Shown: positions 13,201 through 26,558, counted from the stretch's first letter. The stretch is 64,000 nt of DNA from Loxodes magnus (GCA_946699065.1 CAMPDV010001995.1:23594-87593), one strand, 5' to 3'. The notes: generated from the sequence alone by a model not told the origin. Numbers and translations: made by a program.

Positions 13201-15830
13201 TTGTCAAGAACCCCGTTTTAGATCACATGTTTAGTCTGAAAAGTCATAATATATGTACTTTTAGAATGTTAGAAGAGCTTCTGTTTTTATTTTAGATGAA
13301 CCTTAGAACTCAGTTCTTGATAACGTATCAATCCTTGAAAGCTTAAAAAAGAAATAATCAAAGGATAAGAGTTGAATTTTGAAGTTAGAACCTTTAACCT
13401 TGTGAGCTCTGATCCTATCACATAAATGTCTGAGAATTCGAAAGAGTTAAATACTTAGAGATTTGAAGTTGAACTACGAATCGAGTATCCGTTCTACTTG
13501 AGAGCTCTGCTCGATTATCATAATAAGTCAGAGAAGCCATGAGACTGAAGTACTTAAAGCTTTGAATTCGAACTAGTAGTTAATTTTCCGTTTTACTCGA
13601 GAGCTCTGTTTATCTATCATATCGATTCTGAGAAATTTAGTATCTGAAGAACTTACAGAATTAAAATTTAACTTTGAGTTAAGAATTCGTGATACTTGAC
13701 ATCTCTTTAGATAACATATAAAGTCTTAGAAATCATAAATCTGAAGTATCTAAAGAATGAAAGAAGAATTTAAATATTCAACTTCGATGAACTTGAGAGT
13801 TCTGTTCAGATCACATTTAAGGTCGAGAAAGCTTTAAAATTAAATACCTAAAGAATATGAGTATAACAAGAAGTCAAAACTCGATTTAAGTAAAGAGTTC
13901 TGTTCCTGATAACGTAATAAGTCTTAGAGACAAAATTATATAGTAATTTGAGACTTGGAGATTAGATAAGTTACAAGTCTTGGTTATAATCGTGACTCTG
14001 CTCAAGTCCAAAAAGCAGTTCTTTAAGATAAAAATCTGAAAGAATTAAAACTAGGAGTAGTACGAGGATCTAGACTAGCTTCTACTCGAGAACTATTTAT
14101 AGTTCTCAATTTTAATCTTAGAAGAGATAAAGCGGAAGTACTTTAAGAAAAGGAGTAGAAAAAGGAGTTAATTATCGATTTAAGAGTTTTGTTCCAGTTA
14201 AAGCTATAAATATTAGAAAAAAAAATTATGAAGTAATTTAAGACTTGGATATAGATAAGTTACAAGTACGTGACTCTGTTTGTAATAAAATTGCAGTTCT
14301 TAGAAGTTCAAAACTTAAGTACTTAAAGAATTGACGAAGAACAAGTAGCAGAGTTCTATCGAGAGCTATTTGTAGTACTAAATTCAATTCTGAACGCGAT
14401 AATGCGAAAGTACTTTAAGACAAGGAGTAAAAAAGGAGTCAAGTATCGATTTAAGTTGAGAGTTTTGCTCCAGATAACATGACAAGTCTGAAAAAAACAA
14501 ATAAGAAGTAATCTTAAACTTGGAGAAAATAATCAACAAATTTCGGGCAAGTCTAGAGCTTTTATCGTAATCAAATTGCAGGTCTTAGAAGTTCAAAACT
14601 GAAGCACTTAAAGAATTGATGAAGAACAAGAATCATAGTACTGTTTCTATCAAGAGCTATTTAAAGTTCTTAAATAAAAACCTAGAAGCGATAATGCGGA
14701 ATTCAAAAAAATCATGAGTATAACAAGAAGTCAAAACTCGATTTAAGTTGAGAGTTCTGTTCCTGATAACATGACAAATCTGAGATTTAACAATTCGGAA
14801 GTAATTTAAGTCTATGAGATAGATAAGAAAGAAGTTTCGGACAATGTCGAGAGCTTAGCACTTAATCGAATTGCAGTTCTTTAAGATAAAAATTTCAAAT
14901 GCTTAAAGACTTGGAGTTGTATGAGGTATCAAGACTTGCTTATACTTGAGATCTATTTATAGTCTCAAATAATATCTTAGAATCGATAACGCGGAAATAC
15001 TTTGAGACTTGCAATAGAAAAAGGAGTTAAGTTTCGATTTTAGTTTAGAGCTCGTATCTAGATGACATGGCAGTTCTTAGAAGTTTTAAAGCTTAAAACT
15101 TACAAGCTTAAAAATTAACTTTAATTTAGATTCCGTTAAACTCGATAGCTTGTTATCGATTAATATAAAGTCTTAGAAACCATAAATCTGAAATAATTTA
15201 AGAATGAAAGAAGTATTTCGGTTTTTTAACTTCGATGAACTTGAGAGTTCTGTTCTAGATCACATTTAAGGTCGAGAAGGCTTGTAACATTAAGTACTAA
15301 AAGAATATTAGTGTAGCAAGGAGTCAAGACTCGGCTCTACTCGAGAGCTCTGTTCAAGATCAAATGAAAATTCTTAGAAACAATAAATCTGTCGTAATTT
15401 AAGACTTTGAGTCGAACTGGAAGTTAAGATTCCGTTTTTCTTAAGAACTAAGTTCTTTTTCTCAAAATTAGTCATAGAAGCGAAAAAGCGGAAGTACTTG
15501 TTTACTTAATTTTTGCTTCGTTCTAAACCATTATACTTGAGTTCTCATAGAAATATTGATAAGCGATAAAGCTAGTTTTCGTATCGTGGAAACTTGAACT
15601 TAAAGAAATGAAAGAATTATAATTGTAGCTCTTAACTATTTCTCAAAATAAGATTGAGTCTCGATTAAACTGAAGAACTTAAGAGTATGAAATAAAGCTT
15701 AGAGTTAAGAAAATTCTTTTCGTGAGTTCACTTCAATTTCTCAGAAAAAGACTGAGTCGCGATAAAGATAAAAAATTAATCGATGGAAAGTAAGATCGAG
15801 TTGTATAGTCATGTTTTAGCACTAATAGAA
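10225..15830. repeat. Degenerate tandem satellite, ~98-bp unit
   Basis: The phrase AAGTCTGAG, usually followed by a (A/G)CGATAAAGC-like or ATGAAACTAGC-like stretch, recurs about every 96-101 bp for 5.6 kb. Measured spacings at the left end are 97, 101, 97, 96 and 101 bp. Spacings that are not multiples of three argue against a repeated protein. The consensus drifts along the block: the left part has GATCTAGTTCTAAAA and AAACTAGC; the right part has CTTGGAGTAGAAC, GAGAGCTCTGTTCTAGATC and (A/G)CGATAAAGC. Some right-hand units contain imperfect inverted repeats (GTAGAAC...GTTCTAC type, GAGTC-AA-GACTC near 15.32 kb). I see no coding potential. A short plus-strand ORF at 11,996-12,196 lies inside it and is not credible. 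Confidence 0.8.
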
Positions 15831-15839
15831 TCGTTATGT

Positions 15840-16700
15840 TTTCCATTATTAGCAAAGCAAATCCCTTTTTAGTGGGAGATATTCTTATCTTTGAATCAAT
15901 TTAAATTCCCTTGTCTCAGCAATCATTAGGTTCAACAAATTTTCCTTCATTTTCTAAATTTAACCCTTTATATTAGTAGGCAGTTACATCACTAGGATTT
16001 TTCTATATTGCTTTGCTATTACACTCAATAGAATCATCATTTTTATCTAATTTTTATAACACCTTTTTGTCTTTCTACTACTAAGAAAAAAACTTAAGTT
16101 TTCAGAGTAGTATTCAGCAGGCAAATTTTTAGTTTGCTTTTTCTTTTACTTAGTTTTTCTACGTAGCATTAGTCTCCAAATTGTGATATAAGTTTTTACT
16201 CAGAAGTTAAGGAATTTTCGTAAGCTTCTCTTTGTAATAAATTGTTTCTACTAAATTTTCTCAAGTTTTAAGCGAAGTTTTGTCAGCTTTGTGTTTTAAC
16301 AACATAACTATATTCTAAAGAAAATAGTTTAGCGCAATATCTCTATTTACTACTAAAAACTAATGAAAGATACCTATTATAGACCTGGCAGCATATTAAA
16401 TTAAAAAGCTTCTTTTGAGCATATTAATGTAAAGTATGATACAAAAGTTGGTGTTGTATTTACTTATTTTTCAGTTTATTACTATAGCTATTTTACTAAG
16501 ATAAATACATATTCTCCGTAATTTTCAGAAAGCCTTGCATCTATAATCTTAAAAAGAAATTCTATAAACAAAACTTTTAAGTAATGATGCTTTATTCCAT
16601 TCCTTTTATCCCTGAATAGTAAAATTAGGTTTCCATAGTATTGCTCGTTATTAGTCTTATTGCTATTATAATTCTCTTTTCTTTAATATCACTACATCGT
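15840..16700 (-). pseudogene. X-family copy b joined to a degenerate TPR
   Basis: Nucleotide similarity to X copy a is clear around 16,590-16,700 (TTTATTCCATTCCTTTTAT is shared with 4.54 kb) and again around 16.1-16.2 kb. On the minus strand at about 16.08-15.93 kb the reading contains SKAIQKNPSDVTAYQYKGL and DCWDKGIQIDSK, which is a tetratricopeptide-repeat pattern. It lies directly downstream of TPR-pseudokinase gene A on the same strand, the arrangement also seen after genes B and C. Fragmentary conservation suggests a relic. The end near 15.84 kb abuts the satellite. Confidence 0.4.
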
Positions 16701-17151
16701 CTTTAGGAGTGTATATTTCCTACTATAAATAAAGCAACTACTGCTTAATCTGAATAATATAGATAAATTTTGTTTGATGGAACATAGAGCTTTATGTAAA
16801 CTAAGTTTAAGCAGTAAAGGATGTTTTAATTTTATTAAATTGGTAAATAAAAATACTCCTTTAAGTTTATAACCAACTATTTTATATATAATAGACAATT
16901 ATATAAGTCTTTTCTTACTATTTTCAAATACCTTAACTACTTTCTTTTGCTTATAAAATAATAACTCTAATTTATCTTCTTTCTATCTAATTATGTCTCA
17001 ACCTCTTCATTTATTTATCTATTTTATAAAGTTACTATAGAATATTTATTTCAATAAAGTTACAAATACTATAAATATAGAAACTTAAATTAGTTTATTA
17101 ACTTTCATAAAGAACTTATAAAATTATATCGTTTATATAAAGTTTCTCCCT

Positions 17152-19533
17152 TCAACTCTTCTTCTCATCCATCTTACTCATTTTTAAACTTTCAAACTTG
17201 AATTCTTATGAGTCTTCCTCTAATAAAAAAACTTAACCTTAACTTTATTATTTTATACTTTATTCTTACTTCATTTTTTTAGTTTGACCCTACTAACTTA
17301 TATCTCCATCTTATCTTTATGGATTTCACTTTTATTTTAATCTTTCTATCTAATTTATAAAATAATCTATATCAGGTCTAATGTTCTGGTCGAAAGCTAA
17401 GCATCTGTAAAATAGATCAGTTAATTCAGGTTCTTATAGTATTTCGTTTGAAAACCTAGGAATCATTTTATTAATATAAACTATTTATTTTAGTTATTCT
17501 TATTCATTTATATTTGGATAAACCATTTCTTCATTGAATATCTCTATTCCAATACAACCTAAAGATCAGATATCACTTTTCATAGTCACATTTCTTTCAA
17601 ATTATTCAGGAGCCATTCATTGATGTAATCCTCTTTATTCTATTGTTGTTAACCAATGAGTAGAATCGAATAATCCTAAAATAACTATTTTGGGTTAATA
17701 TTTCTTATCTAGTAGAATATTTAGAGATTTTAGTTCTTTATGTATTAAGTTTCTAGAGTGAATAGCCTTTAGACCTTCTGCTATTTAACTAAGTAAATTA
17801 AGTTTCTAGTAATATCTTAAAGGAGATCCTATTTTACTTTCTTTGAATAGCTACTTAGTCTAAGTTTATTAGAATAAACTACCAAATCACTAAAAATCTG
17901 TTAAGAGGCATAAATTGTAACTTCCTTGTTCTTAAGTATCAATAGCAACTCCTGTAAGTCTTTAAACTCTTAAGCTGTTTATTAATAGAAGTTCTTTACA
18001 CTCGAAATAGAACTAATCTAATAAAATATGAAGATCAGTATTTTAGTGAAATACTTTAAGAGCATAAGTAGACCCATCAATAGTAATAAGATAGACAATT
18101 CCATATTAATCTTTAGCTAGTACTTAGTAGTCATCTAGAAATTATATATTAGGAATTAAGATTCTATAGTTCAATATTCTAATTTTAGAATTATTATCAT
18201 AACCACCACCATTTTAATATAAAAGCTGTCATATATGATCTATAGTAATGGAACTCTATTATTAAACATCTAAAGAAACAATATCTATTTAGGGAATTTT
18301 AAACTAGGGGTCTAATTTGTTGGCTTCAATAAAACATTAGAGAGATTCAATAGTTTTATTTAAAGCTTACAAAGATAAACCTTTGTAGTAATAAGCTACT
18401 GCACAGTTTGAATTAAGCTAAATTACTATGTTAAGACACTAGATTGCTTCAGAAAAATTACTTAGCTAATAAAGTGAATAAGCTTTATGTTAGTAAAATT
18501 CTGGAAGAATAGAATTTAGCTGAATAGCTTTGTCAAAACTTTAAATCGCTTCTTAGTTTTTCCCTAACTTTTCCAATGCCGATCCTTTGTTACCATGTAC
18601 AGTTGCATTATTAGGGTCTAGTTTAAGAGCTACATTATAGCTCTAAATCGCTTCTTAGTATTTCCCTAACTTTTCCAATGTCAATCCTTTGTTATTATGT
18701 GCAGCTGCATTATTAGGGTCTAGTTTAAGAGCTACATTATAGCTCTAAATCGCTTCTTAGTATTTCCCTAACTTTTCCAATGCCGATCCTTTGTTATTAT
18801 GTACAAGTGCACTATTAGGGTCTAGTTTAAGAGCTACATCATAGCTCTAAATCGCTTCTTAGTATTTCCCTAACTTTTTCAATGACAATCCTTTGTTACC
18901 ATGTACAGTTGCATCATTAGGGTCTAGTTTAAGAGCTACATCATAGCTCTAAATAGCTTCTTAGTATTTCCCTAACTTTTCCAATGCTGATCCTTTGTTA
19001 TTATGTACAGTTGCATTATTAGGGTCTAGTTTAAGAGCTACATCATAGCTCTAAATCGCTTCTTAGTATTTCCCTAACTTTTTCAATGACAATCCTTTGT
19101 TACCATGTACAGTTGCATCATTAGGGTCTAGTTTAAGAGCTACATTATAGCTCTAAATAGCTTCTTAGTATTTCCCTAACTTTTCCAATGCCAATCCTTT
19201 GCTATTATGTACAAGTGCACTATTAGGGTCTAGTTTAAGAGCTACATCATAGCTCTAAATAGCTTCTTAGTATTTCCCTAACTATTCCAATACCAATCCT
19301 TTGTTACCATGTGCAGTTGCATCATTAGGGTCTAGTTTAAGAGCTAAATCATAGCTCTAAATAGCTTCTTAGTATTTCCCTAACTTTTCCAATGTAAATC
19401 CTTTGTTATTATATACAGCTGCATAATTAGGATCTAATATTAAAGCTATATTGAAATACTCAATAGCTTAAAGATAATTTCCCTCTTTGAATAATTAGAG
19501 TCCTTTTCGATTATACTAAGTTGCTTGTGACAT
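17152..19533 (-). CDS. TPR-array pseudokinase A (793 aa)
   Basis: ATG at 19,533 and TGA at 17,154-17,152 are in one unbroken frame of 794 codons. After a short start (MSQATQYNRKGL) come about a dozen 34-residue tetratricopeptide repeats of the form LGKYxEAIQSYDLALKLDPN. A C-terminal protein-kinase fold follows. It keeps HKELKSLN, MAPEQF and SDI-W-SLGC, with Trp encoded by TGA. The catalytic loop HRD is HKE, and the DFG position reads ILG, so two acidic catalytic residues are missing. The family is therefore likely to bind ligand or partner proteins rather than phosphorylate; this is inference. The end (DEKKS-stop) matches paralogues C and D. The TPR array would serve as a protein-interaction scaffold. 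An X-family remnant lies just downstream. Confidence 0.9.
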
Positions 19534-20118
19534 ATTTATAAATGTTAATAGAATGATAATAAGATTTAAGATTTAATATTTAATAATAATTTAATATTGT
19601 TTGATGAAATAATAATAAGGAAGATAGTTACTTTTATGATGTTAATTTCTAAAATAAAGTAGTTAATTTATTAATTAAATATTAGCATTTAGTTAATACT
19701 TTAACTAAAAGTTAGTTAGTTAATTCTATATATAATAGTTATTATTAGTAGCTATTAAGACTATTTAGTTAAGATTATTTATTTATTAATTAGTGTTTAT
19801 TATTTATATTTGTTAGTAGTAAATAGATATTTAGTTATAATGCTTACTAGATGCTTATTGTTTAAATAACTAAGTAGGATAATATTAATGCTAGTATCTT
19901 TTATATTTAGTGTAAATAAACATTTATTTAAATAATTCTAGATGCTTTATCCATATCCAATAAATAGAAATCAATTTATATTTCATTTTTAGATCTCTAT
20001 GATAGATTTCTTTAATTATTTATGCTTTTGCTATTTAAGCAAGAACTTTATGTGATTATATAAAACATTATATTCTATCCTATATTCTTTTTGGATGCAG
20101 AAGACTATCTATTACTAT
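19534..20118. other. Spacer between genes A and Y
   Basis: Very AT-rich, with many TTAG/TTAA runs. It contains the probable shared upstream region of gene A and the downstream region of gene Y. No gene or RNA was recognised. Confidence 0.35.
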
Positions 20119-21201
20119 TCAAGTGCAGAAAGAAGTTCTAAAATTTTAAAAAGATATCTCAAAGAATACTGAAAAAATATAATAAACTAACCCTTTTTAT
20201 TTAACTTATAATAATGTTTCACTTTAATAAAAGAGTTTTTGTATGAAGCTTCTTATTTACTTCAGATACTACATTTATATAAGTTTAAGTTTATTAATGT
20301 CAGCCTTCTCTTCTCATTTGGTTTCTTATATCTTCTTACTTTTCATCATCGCTTCTAAAGCTTTCTTTTTATTCTACCTATAGCTCTACCTAATTCGATG
20401 TGCTTTATCTAAATATTAATTCTTTTACTATGCAGATTCCAGTGAAAACTTTTAATCCGAAGGTATTTTTCTGATTATTGATTAGAAGTAAAGTATTAGT
20501 TTAAGTAGATAGTTGTATGTTATTAGTCTTAACTAATTTCTACCAGGAAATTTATCAGAAAAATGTCTAAGTAAGTTCCAAATAGTAGACACATTTGAAG
20601 ATATGTCTAAAAGTGACTTTTTCTTCACTAATATAGGGATAACTTTTCATAAGATAATGCTGCAAATGTAAATAATTTGAAAACTATAATAATGAATTAG
20701 CAACTTAAGTTTGAGATAAATGCTTTTCTATATTTTTTGCTAAATTTAGTGTGGCTTATTTCTGGAAATTTCTAAAATCCTTCAAGTTAATCTCTGAATA
20801 TCTATAAGATGTGTATGTCTCTATAGCGTAAAATTGCTTCTTAATAAAACTAATTTCTTAGTTATTCTTCTATAAAGTTCTCAATAGAAAGTAAGTTGGA
20901 AATCATTATTAGATCCTCATAGTTTTTTCCATAGAACTAAAGCGTCTTCTTTACTTACTAAAGTATAAAGATTTTAAGTTCAAATTGCCTTCAAATAATT
21001 TTCTTATTCAGATTCTGGATAATTCATAGATTCTTTCCGTATTTTAAACTAGAAATGGAAAAAGCTTTTTATCATAATGTTTTTAAATGGTATTCATTTC
21101 AAGTCTATGTAGCAGGATTCATTAAAAGCATAGATAGAGACTGTAAAGCCTTTCTTTTCAATGTATGCATGCTTTTGTTTATTTTTTCTTTCATACTACA
21201 T
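20119..21201 (-). CDS. Gene Y, hypothetical protein (360 aa)
   Basis: A single frame runs from ATG at 21,201 to TGA at 20,121-20,119. The N-terminal third includes MNYPESEQENYLKAIW and LVSKEDALVLWKKLW. The middle is hydrophobic (several Ile/Leu/Tyr-rich stretches, possibly membrane-associated), and the C-terminal part is charged (KALEAMMKSKKI ... INKLKL). A second copy at 53.3-53.83 kb shares the N-terminal and C-terminal parts in the same frame (KTLEEMMKCKKI, INKLKL) but lacks about 400 bp of the middle, which supports strand and frame. No domain is recognised. The plus-strand ORF at 21,055-21,282 is antisense to its 5' part and is a shadow. It is transcribed in the same direction as gene A. 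Confidence 0.55.
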
Positions 21202-21734
21202 ATTCCTTTCATTGCAGTTCAAGAAACTTCCTCATCTCTATATTCAGACTTAAGTAATGTAAAAATACGAAAAAGCATTTAATAGATTTGGAGAGTACAC
21301 TACTATAATGACTCAGGTATAAATACATTTCTTAATCGATTCCAAATAGATTTGAATCCTCTGTTAATTGTAATAGTTAAATGCAATAAATATAATAAAA
21401 TTAAGCAAATATAATGGTAACTAAAGTGAAGTTTACTAAATATTAGGAGTAGCTACCAGATTGAAAACTGAATTTGGTCATTATAAGTGGAGTGAAGAGC
21501 TCTAATAGATGCCATATAATAAATACCATAAAAAGCCTATTAGAAAAAAGGGAGCTGGGACATCAAAAAAAGGTTTCTAATTTAGTTGCTAGCATATCTT
21601 AAATAGCTCTACTTATAAATAACTAGGATTGTAATTTATCTCCTCATTTCATTTAATTATTTCCTATTACACTTCTATTTACTTTACCTTTTACTTATAA
21701 ATTGACATAGCTTTTGAACTGAAGGAAGAAAGCC

Positions 21735-22560
21735 AAGCCTTAAGTCGAAATATGATTTTTTTAAAGAACTTGATTTAGCTCTAAAACTAAGTCTGAGAAA
21801 TGAAACTAGCTAATAAAAATAGAGACGCGAAAGACTAATATTTAGTTAAAATGTTTGCCTTTAAGAATTTGATCTAATTCAAAAAAGAGCCTGAATAATA
21901 AAACTAGCTTTTGAAATGACAGACGCGAAAAACTAAGTTTAAGTCAAACATTTTTTTAAGAGCTTGATCTAGCTCTAAAACTGAGTCTGAGTGAGAAAAC
22001 CTATAATAAAACGAGTGACTTGAGAAAATAAATTTAAGTCAAATTTTTACCTTTAAGAGCTTGATCTAGCTCTAAAACTAGGTCTGAATAATGAAATTTA
22101 TGAATAAATGAGAGATGATAAAGATTAACTCAAATTTGTAACTTGTATCTTTAAGAGTTTTATCTAACTCAAAGAAGACTATAAGTACTTAAATGCTCTG
22201 AACTGAGGGGTTTGAAAGTTAAACATGAAATAAAAAAAATGTTCATTTAAGAGATTGATCGAGCCTTAAAAATTAATCTAAGTAATGAAATAAGTTGCTG
22301 TAGCTAAAGAATTGAAAGTTAAACAAGAAGTAAAAAATTGTTTATTTAAGAGCTTTAACGAACTTAAAAAAAATTGAGTAATTAAATCTGCTGATGAAAT
22401 GAGAGTTTTTAAAGCTAAGCAGAAAGTAAACACTTGTTTGCTTACTATGTTTAATCTAGTTCTAAAAAATTAGTCCGAGAAATGAAACTAGCTGTTTTAA
22501 ATAAAGAGAAAACTAAACCTTAATTTGAAACTCGTTTATTTGAAGAGCTTGTTTATCTTG
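21735..22560. repeat. Second block of the ~98-bp satellite
   Basis: Units with AAGTCTGAG(A/T)AATGAAA, (T)AGCTAATAAAAT and AAGAGCTTGATCTAGCTC recur about every 95-105 bp. The consensus is the same family as the left half of the 10.2-15.8 kb block (ATGAAACTAGC, TTGATCTAG). About eight units are visible. The block directly abuts the Z copy, which suggests that satellite and Z moved or expanded together. Confidence 0.7.
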
Positions 22561-23440
22561 AATTCTGCTAAAGAAGGAGAAGCTTAAGTAGTTACTTTAA
22601 CTTAAAATACCAGGATTATAAGACCTTTTACTCTCTGGGATAAAATTTTGCGGAGTTGGAGAAGAAAATCGTTATGCTAGTGGCAGTGTATAAGAAAAAT
22701 ATTGAGACCTTTGACATTAAGAAAAGGCTCTGATGTAGTAAATGTATTCCTGATATTTATATTTTTGTAAGCAGAAAAGTATTCACTGGAGATAATGCTC
22801 TTGAATTCATAAATTATGGAGTAAAAGCATTATAGATTTGTTCTTCCGATTAAAATTAGGATTTTTCAACGGTGCTCTATGATCTTAAAAAAGTATTTGG
22901 CACATATTTATCTTTTTATTAAAAGCATCTTGTTGAGAAGGGATGTAATGGTTGGTTCCCTCCAGCAGATTTGAATAAAATTTAAAGTTTTAAATCTTAT
23001 GAGGAAAATAAAGAAGTTCCCAAGATGACTGATTTGGCAGGTTCTAAATTAAATATATATCTCCTATCTAAAAAATGAATAAAGGATAATTTAAAGTTCC
23101 AATAATCAACAGTGATAAATGCTTTAAATGTGGAAGATGTTACCTTATTACCTAGATTCTGGGTATCAGTCAATAAACTTTAAAATTTAAAAGTTTTACT
23201 GAAATATTCTAAAAAGAATGTACAAGATGCTTCTAAGCTAAGCTGTATGTCCACAAAAAATAAAATTGAGTTGGTTCGAAAAACATTGCCATATAAGGCA
23301 TATAGGGAAGCAGAAGTTGGTTCTGATTATTGAAAATAAGATTTATAGAGATATCCTTCTTGGAAGAAAAATGAAGACTTACAGTTAAATCTTAGTATTT
23401 TGATATTAAATAAGCATGGCTACTTGTTATTTAAGATAAC
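22560..23440 (+). CDS. Z-family gene copy 2 (frameshifted)
   Basis: The plus strand encodes a protein-like sequence with normal D/E/G/P content. It contains QVVTLTQNTRIIRPFTLWDK, then GDNALEFINYGVKALQ, then a longer C-terminal part not seen in copy 1 (for example KEVPKMTDLAGSKLN, NALNVEDVTLLPRFWVS, EVGSDYW). Between LWDKILR and the next conserved block the frame changes once or twice, so this copy is probably inactive or carries assembly indels. Start and stop are not defined. Function is unknown. It lies in the same relative position to an X copy (23.9-24.4 kb) as Z copy 1 does to X copy a. Confidence 0.5.
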
Positions 23441-23884
23441 ATTTTGATAATATTAGCTTCTTAATTTAAGCATAAGCTATTAAGGAATTAAATATATGAA
23501 TTAAAAGTAGGTAAATTATTGTTTAGGCATATAAAAATAAAGATTGCTTTTAAAATTAAAATTTAATAAAATCTAAATAAATTAGGCGGGAAATAAATGT
23601 TAATAGTTTTGGTTCAAAAATTAGATAGATATAACTTATATTAATTATTGAAATAATAGAGATAATTAAATATATAGCTTTTATATATAGTGGTATAAAG
23701 AAAATAATCAGCTTAGTTGTATTGAATGTAATAATTCTTAAGTCTTTTAAATTAAGTTTATATCTTATAAAAGTTAAAGATTTCTTAAAATCTGATTGAT
23801 ATAAATGTTATACTTATTTATTCCTTTGATTAATTGCACTTCAATATTTAAACTTTAATTTTTCCATTATAACTACCTTAGAAA

Positions 23885-24430
23885 ACTTTGCTAATATTTC
23901 CATTTTCTAATTTCTTAGAACTACTAGCTAGTCAAATTTAGCTATAGTTCAGTTATTCCAGCTTTATCTCTTTTTCCGCTCTTAAATACAATGAAGGGCT
24001 GAGCATATTTCTCTTTCAGAAAGGAATATCTTTAAAATTGAAGAGAGGAAACTCTAGGAACTTAAAATAAGAATATGCTTCTTTTTTTATAATCTTAAGA
24101 GCAATCACTGTAAAAGGGCAAACTAAGAAAGCTCTGTAATCCATATAATATTTGGTAATATCCTAAGCATATATAGCTTCCAAATTTGACTTTTAAATAA
24201 GGCAAGCTTCTCTATAGCTTTTATATCTTTATTCTTGTTAAGCTCTTTAAAATGATAAATAAGTTATTTACTTTGGAAAACTTATCTTTCATAAGAAAAG
24301 TCTTATTTTTTATTATTTCATTAACTATCTATGAAAGCTTAGAGTGATAGCAAGTGATACTTTCTTGAGATTCTAAAAGAAAATTTCCTATAATGATCTT
24401 TTATCGAGTCTTGCACTTATAAATGTAGAG
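23885..24430 (-). pseudogene. X-family copy c, truncated
   Basis: This stretch is similar over its whole length to 4,735-5,300, with many shared phrases such as CCTAAGCATATATAGCTT, TAAGGCAAGCTTCTCTATAG and TTTACTTTGGAAAACTTATC. The minus-strand translation holds the X core (KKEAYSYFKFLEFPL, NFKDIPFWKRN). It ends abruptly at about 24,430 where the LINE-like element begins, so the insertion probably cut it. Confidence 0.55.
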
Positions 24431-24439
24431 ATTTGCCTA

Positions 24440-26230
24440 ATTTTAGTGCCTGCTCCCCGAGATTATTCAATATAATAATAAATTAACTACTGAATGAACT
24501 AAAGGAAAAAAGTTGGGATTACAATATAGACTGAAACGGAACAGGGAACAGAAGCAAGATATGTAGGTGCCCTAGTATATGCTGATGATATTGTAGCATT
24601 AGTTCATCCAGATTAACTAGAAGATATGACTGATGTACTATAATAATAATCATAACGCTATAATTTATAAATTGTGGACAAAACAAAATAAATGATATGA
24701 AATGATAATGCATGACAAAATTAAGAGATAATCACAATAAATGGAATAGTAATAGAGAAAGTGAAGGAATTTATTTTTTGCACCATTGGATACAAGAAAA
24801 CATTTCATATTCAAAACACCTGGAATCAACAATCTAAGAATGCCAGAAAACCCAAGCATGAATCTTAAGCAAATTAACAATTTAGAAAGGAATCACTCCA
24901 TATAACGCATCTATAATAATAAAATCCTATATAGATCAAATATTTGGTTATGGAAGCGAATGTATTCCATTCATAGAGGAAGCTATAGGAAACATTTCCC
25001 TAAATAAATTGGAAGTCATGCAGCCTAGATCGTTAAGAGCTGTAATAGATGGACCTTTCTGCGCATAAAACGAAATCCTGGAGAATGAACTGCAATTCCT
25101 GAAACTACAATACTATATTTTATAACGCATGTTAATGTTCAGAAGAAAATTGCTTCTAAACTAAGAATCAACATTAGATGAATGATTATGTCAATTAGCA
25201 AAGAGGAATAACTATATATTTGAAACATACTCAAGGAAGGTAATGGAGGCACTTCAGCTCAACGATGAAATAATAATACATGATAACTGAAAAAAAGCAG
25301 ATGGAAAAATATTGTTAAAAAAAGCGATTAAGTTCCATAATGATACAAACTCCATTACACAAATGTAGAATATGATCACCTGCTAAAAATATAGAAGTGA
25401 ATGAATGGAACAATTCATACAAGGAGTACCAAACTTTCTAATATTCAACAAACACAGAAAACAGGAAATATGCTACTTATTTAGACTACGGACCAAATGT
25501 AATGGAGCAGCATAAGCAATGAAAGAAAGAAATCTAATAGAGAGTGAAGCATGTTAATTCTGCAATTATAGAAAGGAAGATGAGATCCATATAATAGAAG
25601 ATTGCAGATAATGCAAAGAAGAAAGAGAATAGCTAATAGAAAATCTCGCAAACGTAAATATCAGTAATAACTAATAAAAATAAGCCTTCCTGGACCTCAA
25701 ACTTGAAGAAATAGTATGAGGAAATTACAAATTCGAAAATTTGATAATAACTCTAAAGTAAATAAAAGAAAATAAATAGATTGTTACATTAAAAATGTTC
25801 TGAAAGATATATTAGAGAAAAGAAAACTGGGCTATATTTAAAAAATTCTTCCTTATTAAAAAAAAATTGGTAAAACTACAGAGCAGATTCCAACGAGCAT
25901 ACTTGAATTTATAATCGGTTATCAAGAGGAAAAAAAATAAAAACTTGATTTAACAGCTTTATAACAATTCTAAGAAAATGAGGAAAGGAACTTGAGATAC
26001 ACTAAGAAAAGACTAACAGATAGCTTAACTATCTAAAGACAAATGAAAGAGTTAGAAAAGTAATAGATAGAGAATAGAATTCTATTGTTTTAAACAGACC
26101 TAATGATGGAGATTGACTCTAATACTTCAGATCAGGACATAATGAATCTATTGGAATAAGAATTAGAACAAATGGGAGGATTCTGGCACATAAATAAATT
26201 AATAGATTAATTTGATTTAATTAAGTTGTT
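24440..26230 (+). mobile_element. LINE-like non-LTR retrotransposon, 5'-truncated, RT C-terminal half
   Basis: The plus-strand reading contains the reverse-transcriptase active site ALVYADDIVALV at about 24,570-24,605. The expected post-RT segment follows (NGIVIEKVKEFIF, then HWIQENISYSKHLESTI). A C-terminal Cys/His motif of LINE type is also present (C-QF-C ... H ... C, about 25,552-25,615). A frame change occurs in a T run at about 24,774-24,779; on either side the homology is clear, so it is a single indel. Everything upstream of the RT palm is missing, typical of 5'-truncated insertion. No clear poly-A tail or target-site duplication was identified. The two short minus-strand ORFs (24,519-24,880) are shadows. 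Confidence 0.75.
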
Positions 26231-26558
26231 CTGAATTTAGTTTTGCGATATCATAAAGAACAATGAATGCACTTAATATAATAAAAATGAAAGTGATAAT
26301 AAAAGTGAGATGGGTTTAAGCATATAGTTAGTATTGTAATTTAAAATAGCTTATTGCAATATAAAAGAATAAGCTATTAATTTATTAAAAAGCTTTCTTT
26401 AGTTAAATATTTTAATAAATGTATGGAAATAATTAGATTAAACTAAAATTACAAAGAAAACTAAGATACTTCTTTAAATCCTTTTCTTATAAACAAGAAA
26501 TTAGATTAAATAAATTAACAATCTATAAATTAAATTATTATAAGATACCATTTTCAAA

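Noticed and set aside
22560..23440. IS1595/ISXO2-type transposase in the Z family because of a CFKCGRC string in one frame
   Set aside because: The Cys-rich string occurs in a different frame from the one conserved between the two Z copies, and no DDE residues could be placed.
24519..24880. Two overlapping minus-strand ORFs
   Set aside because: They are antisense to the reverse-transcriptase segment, which has the YADD box on the plus strand.
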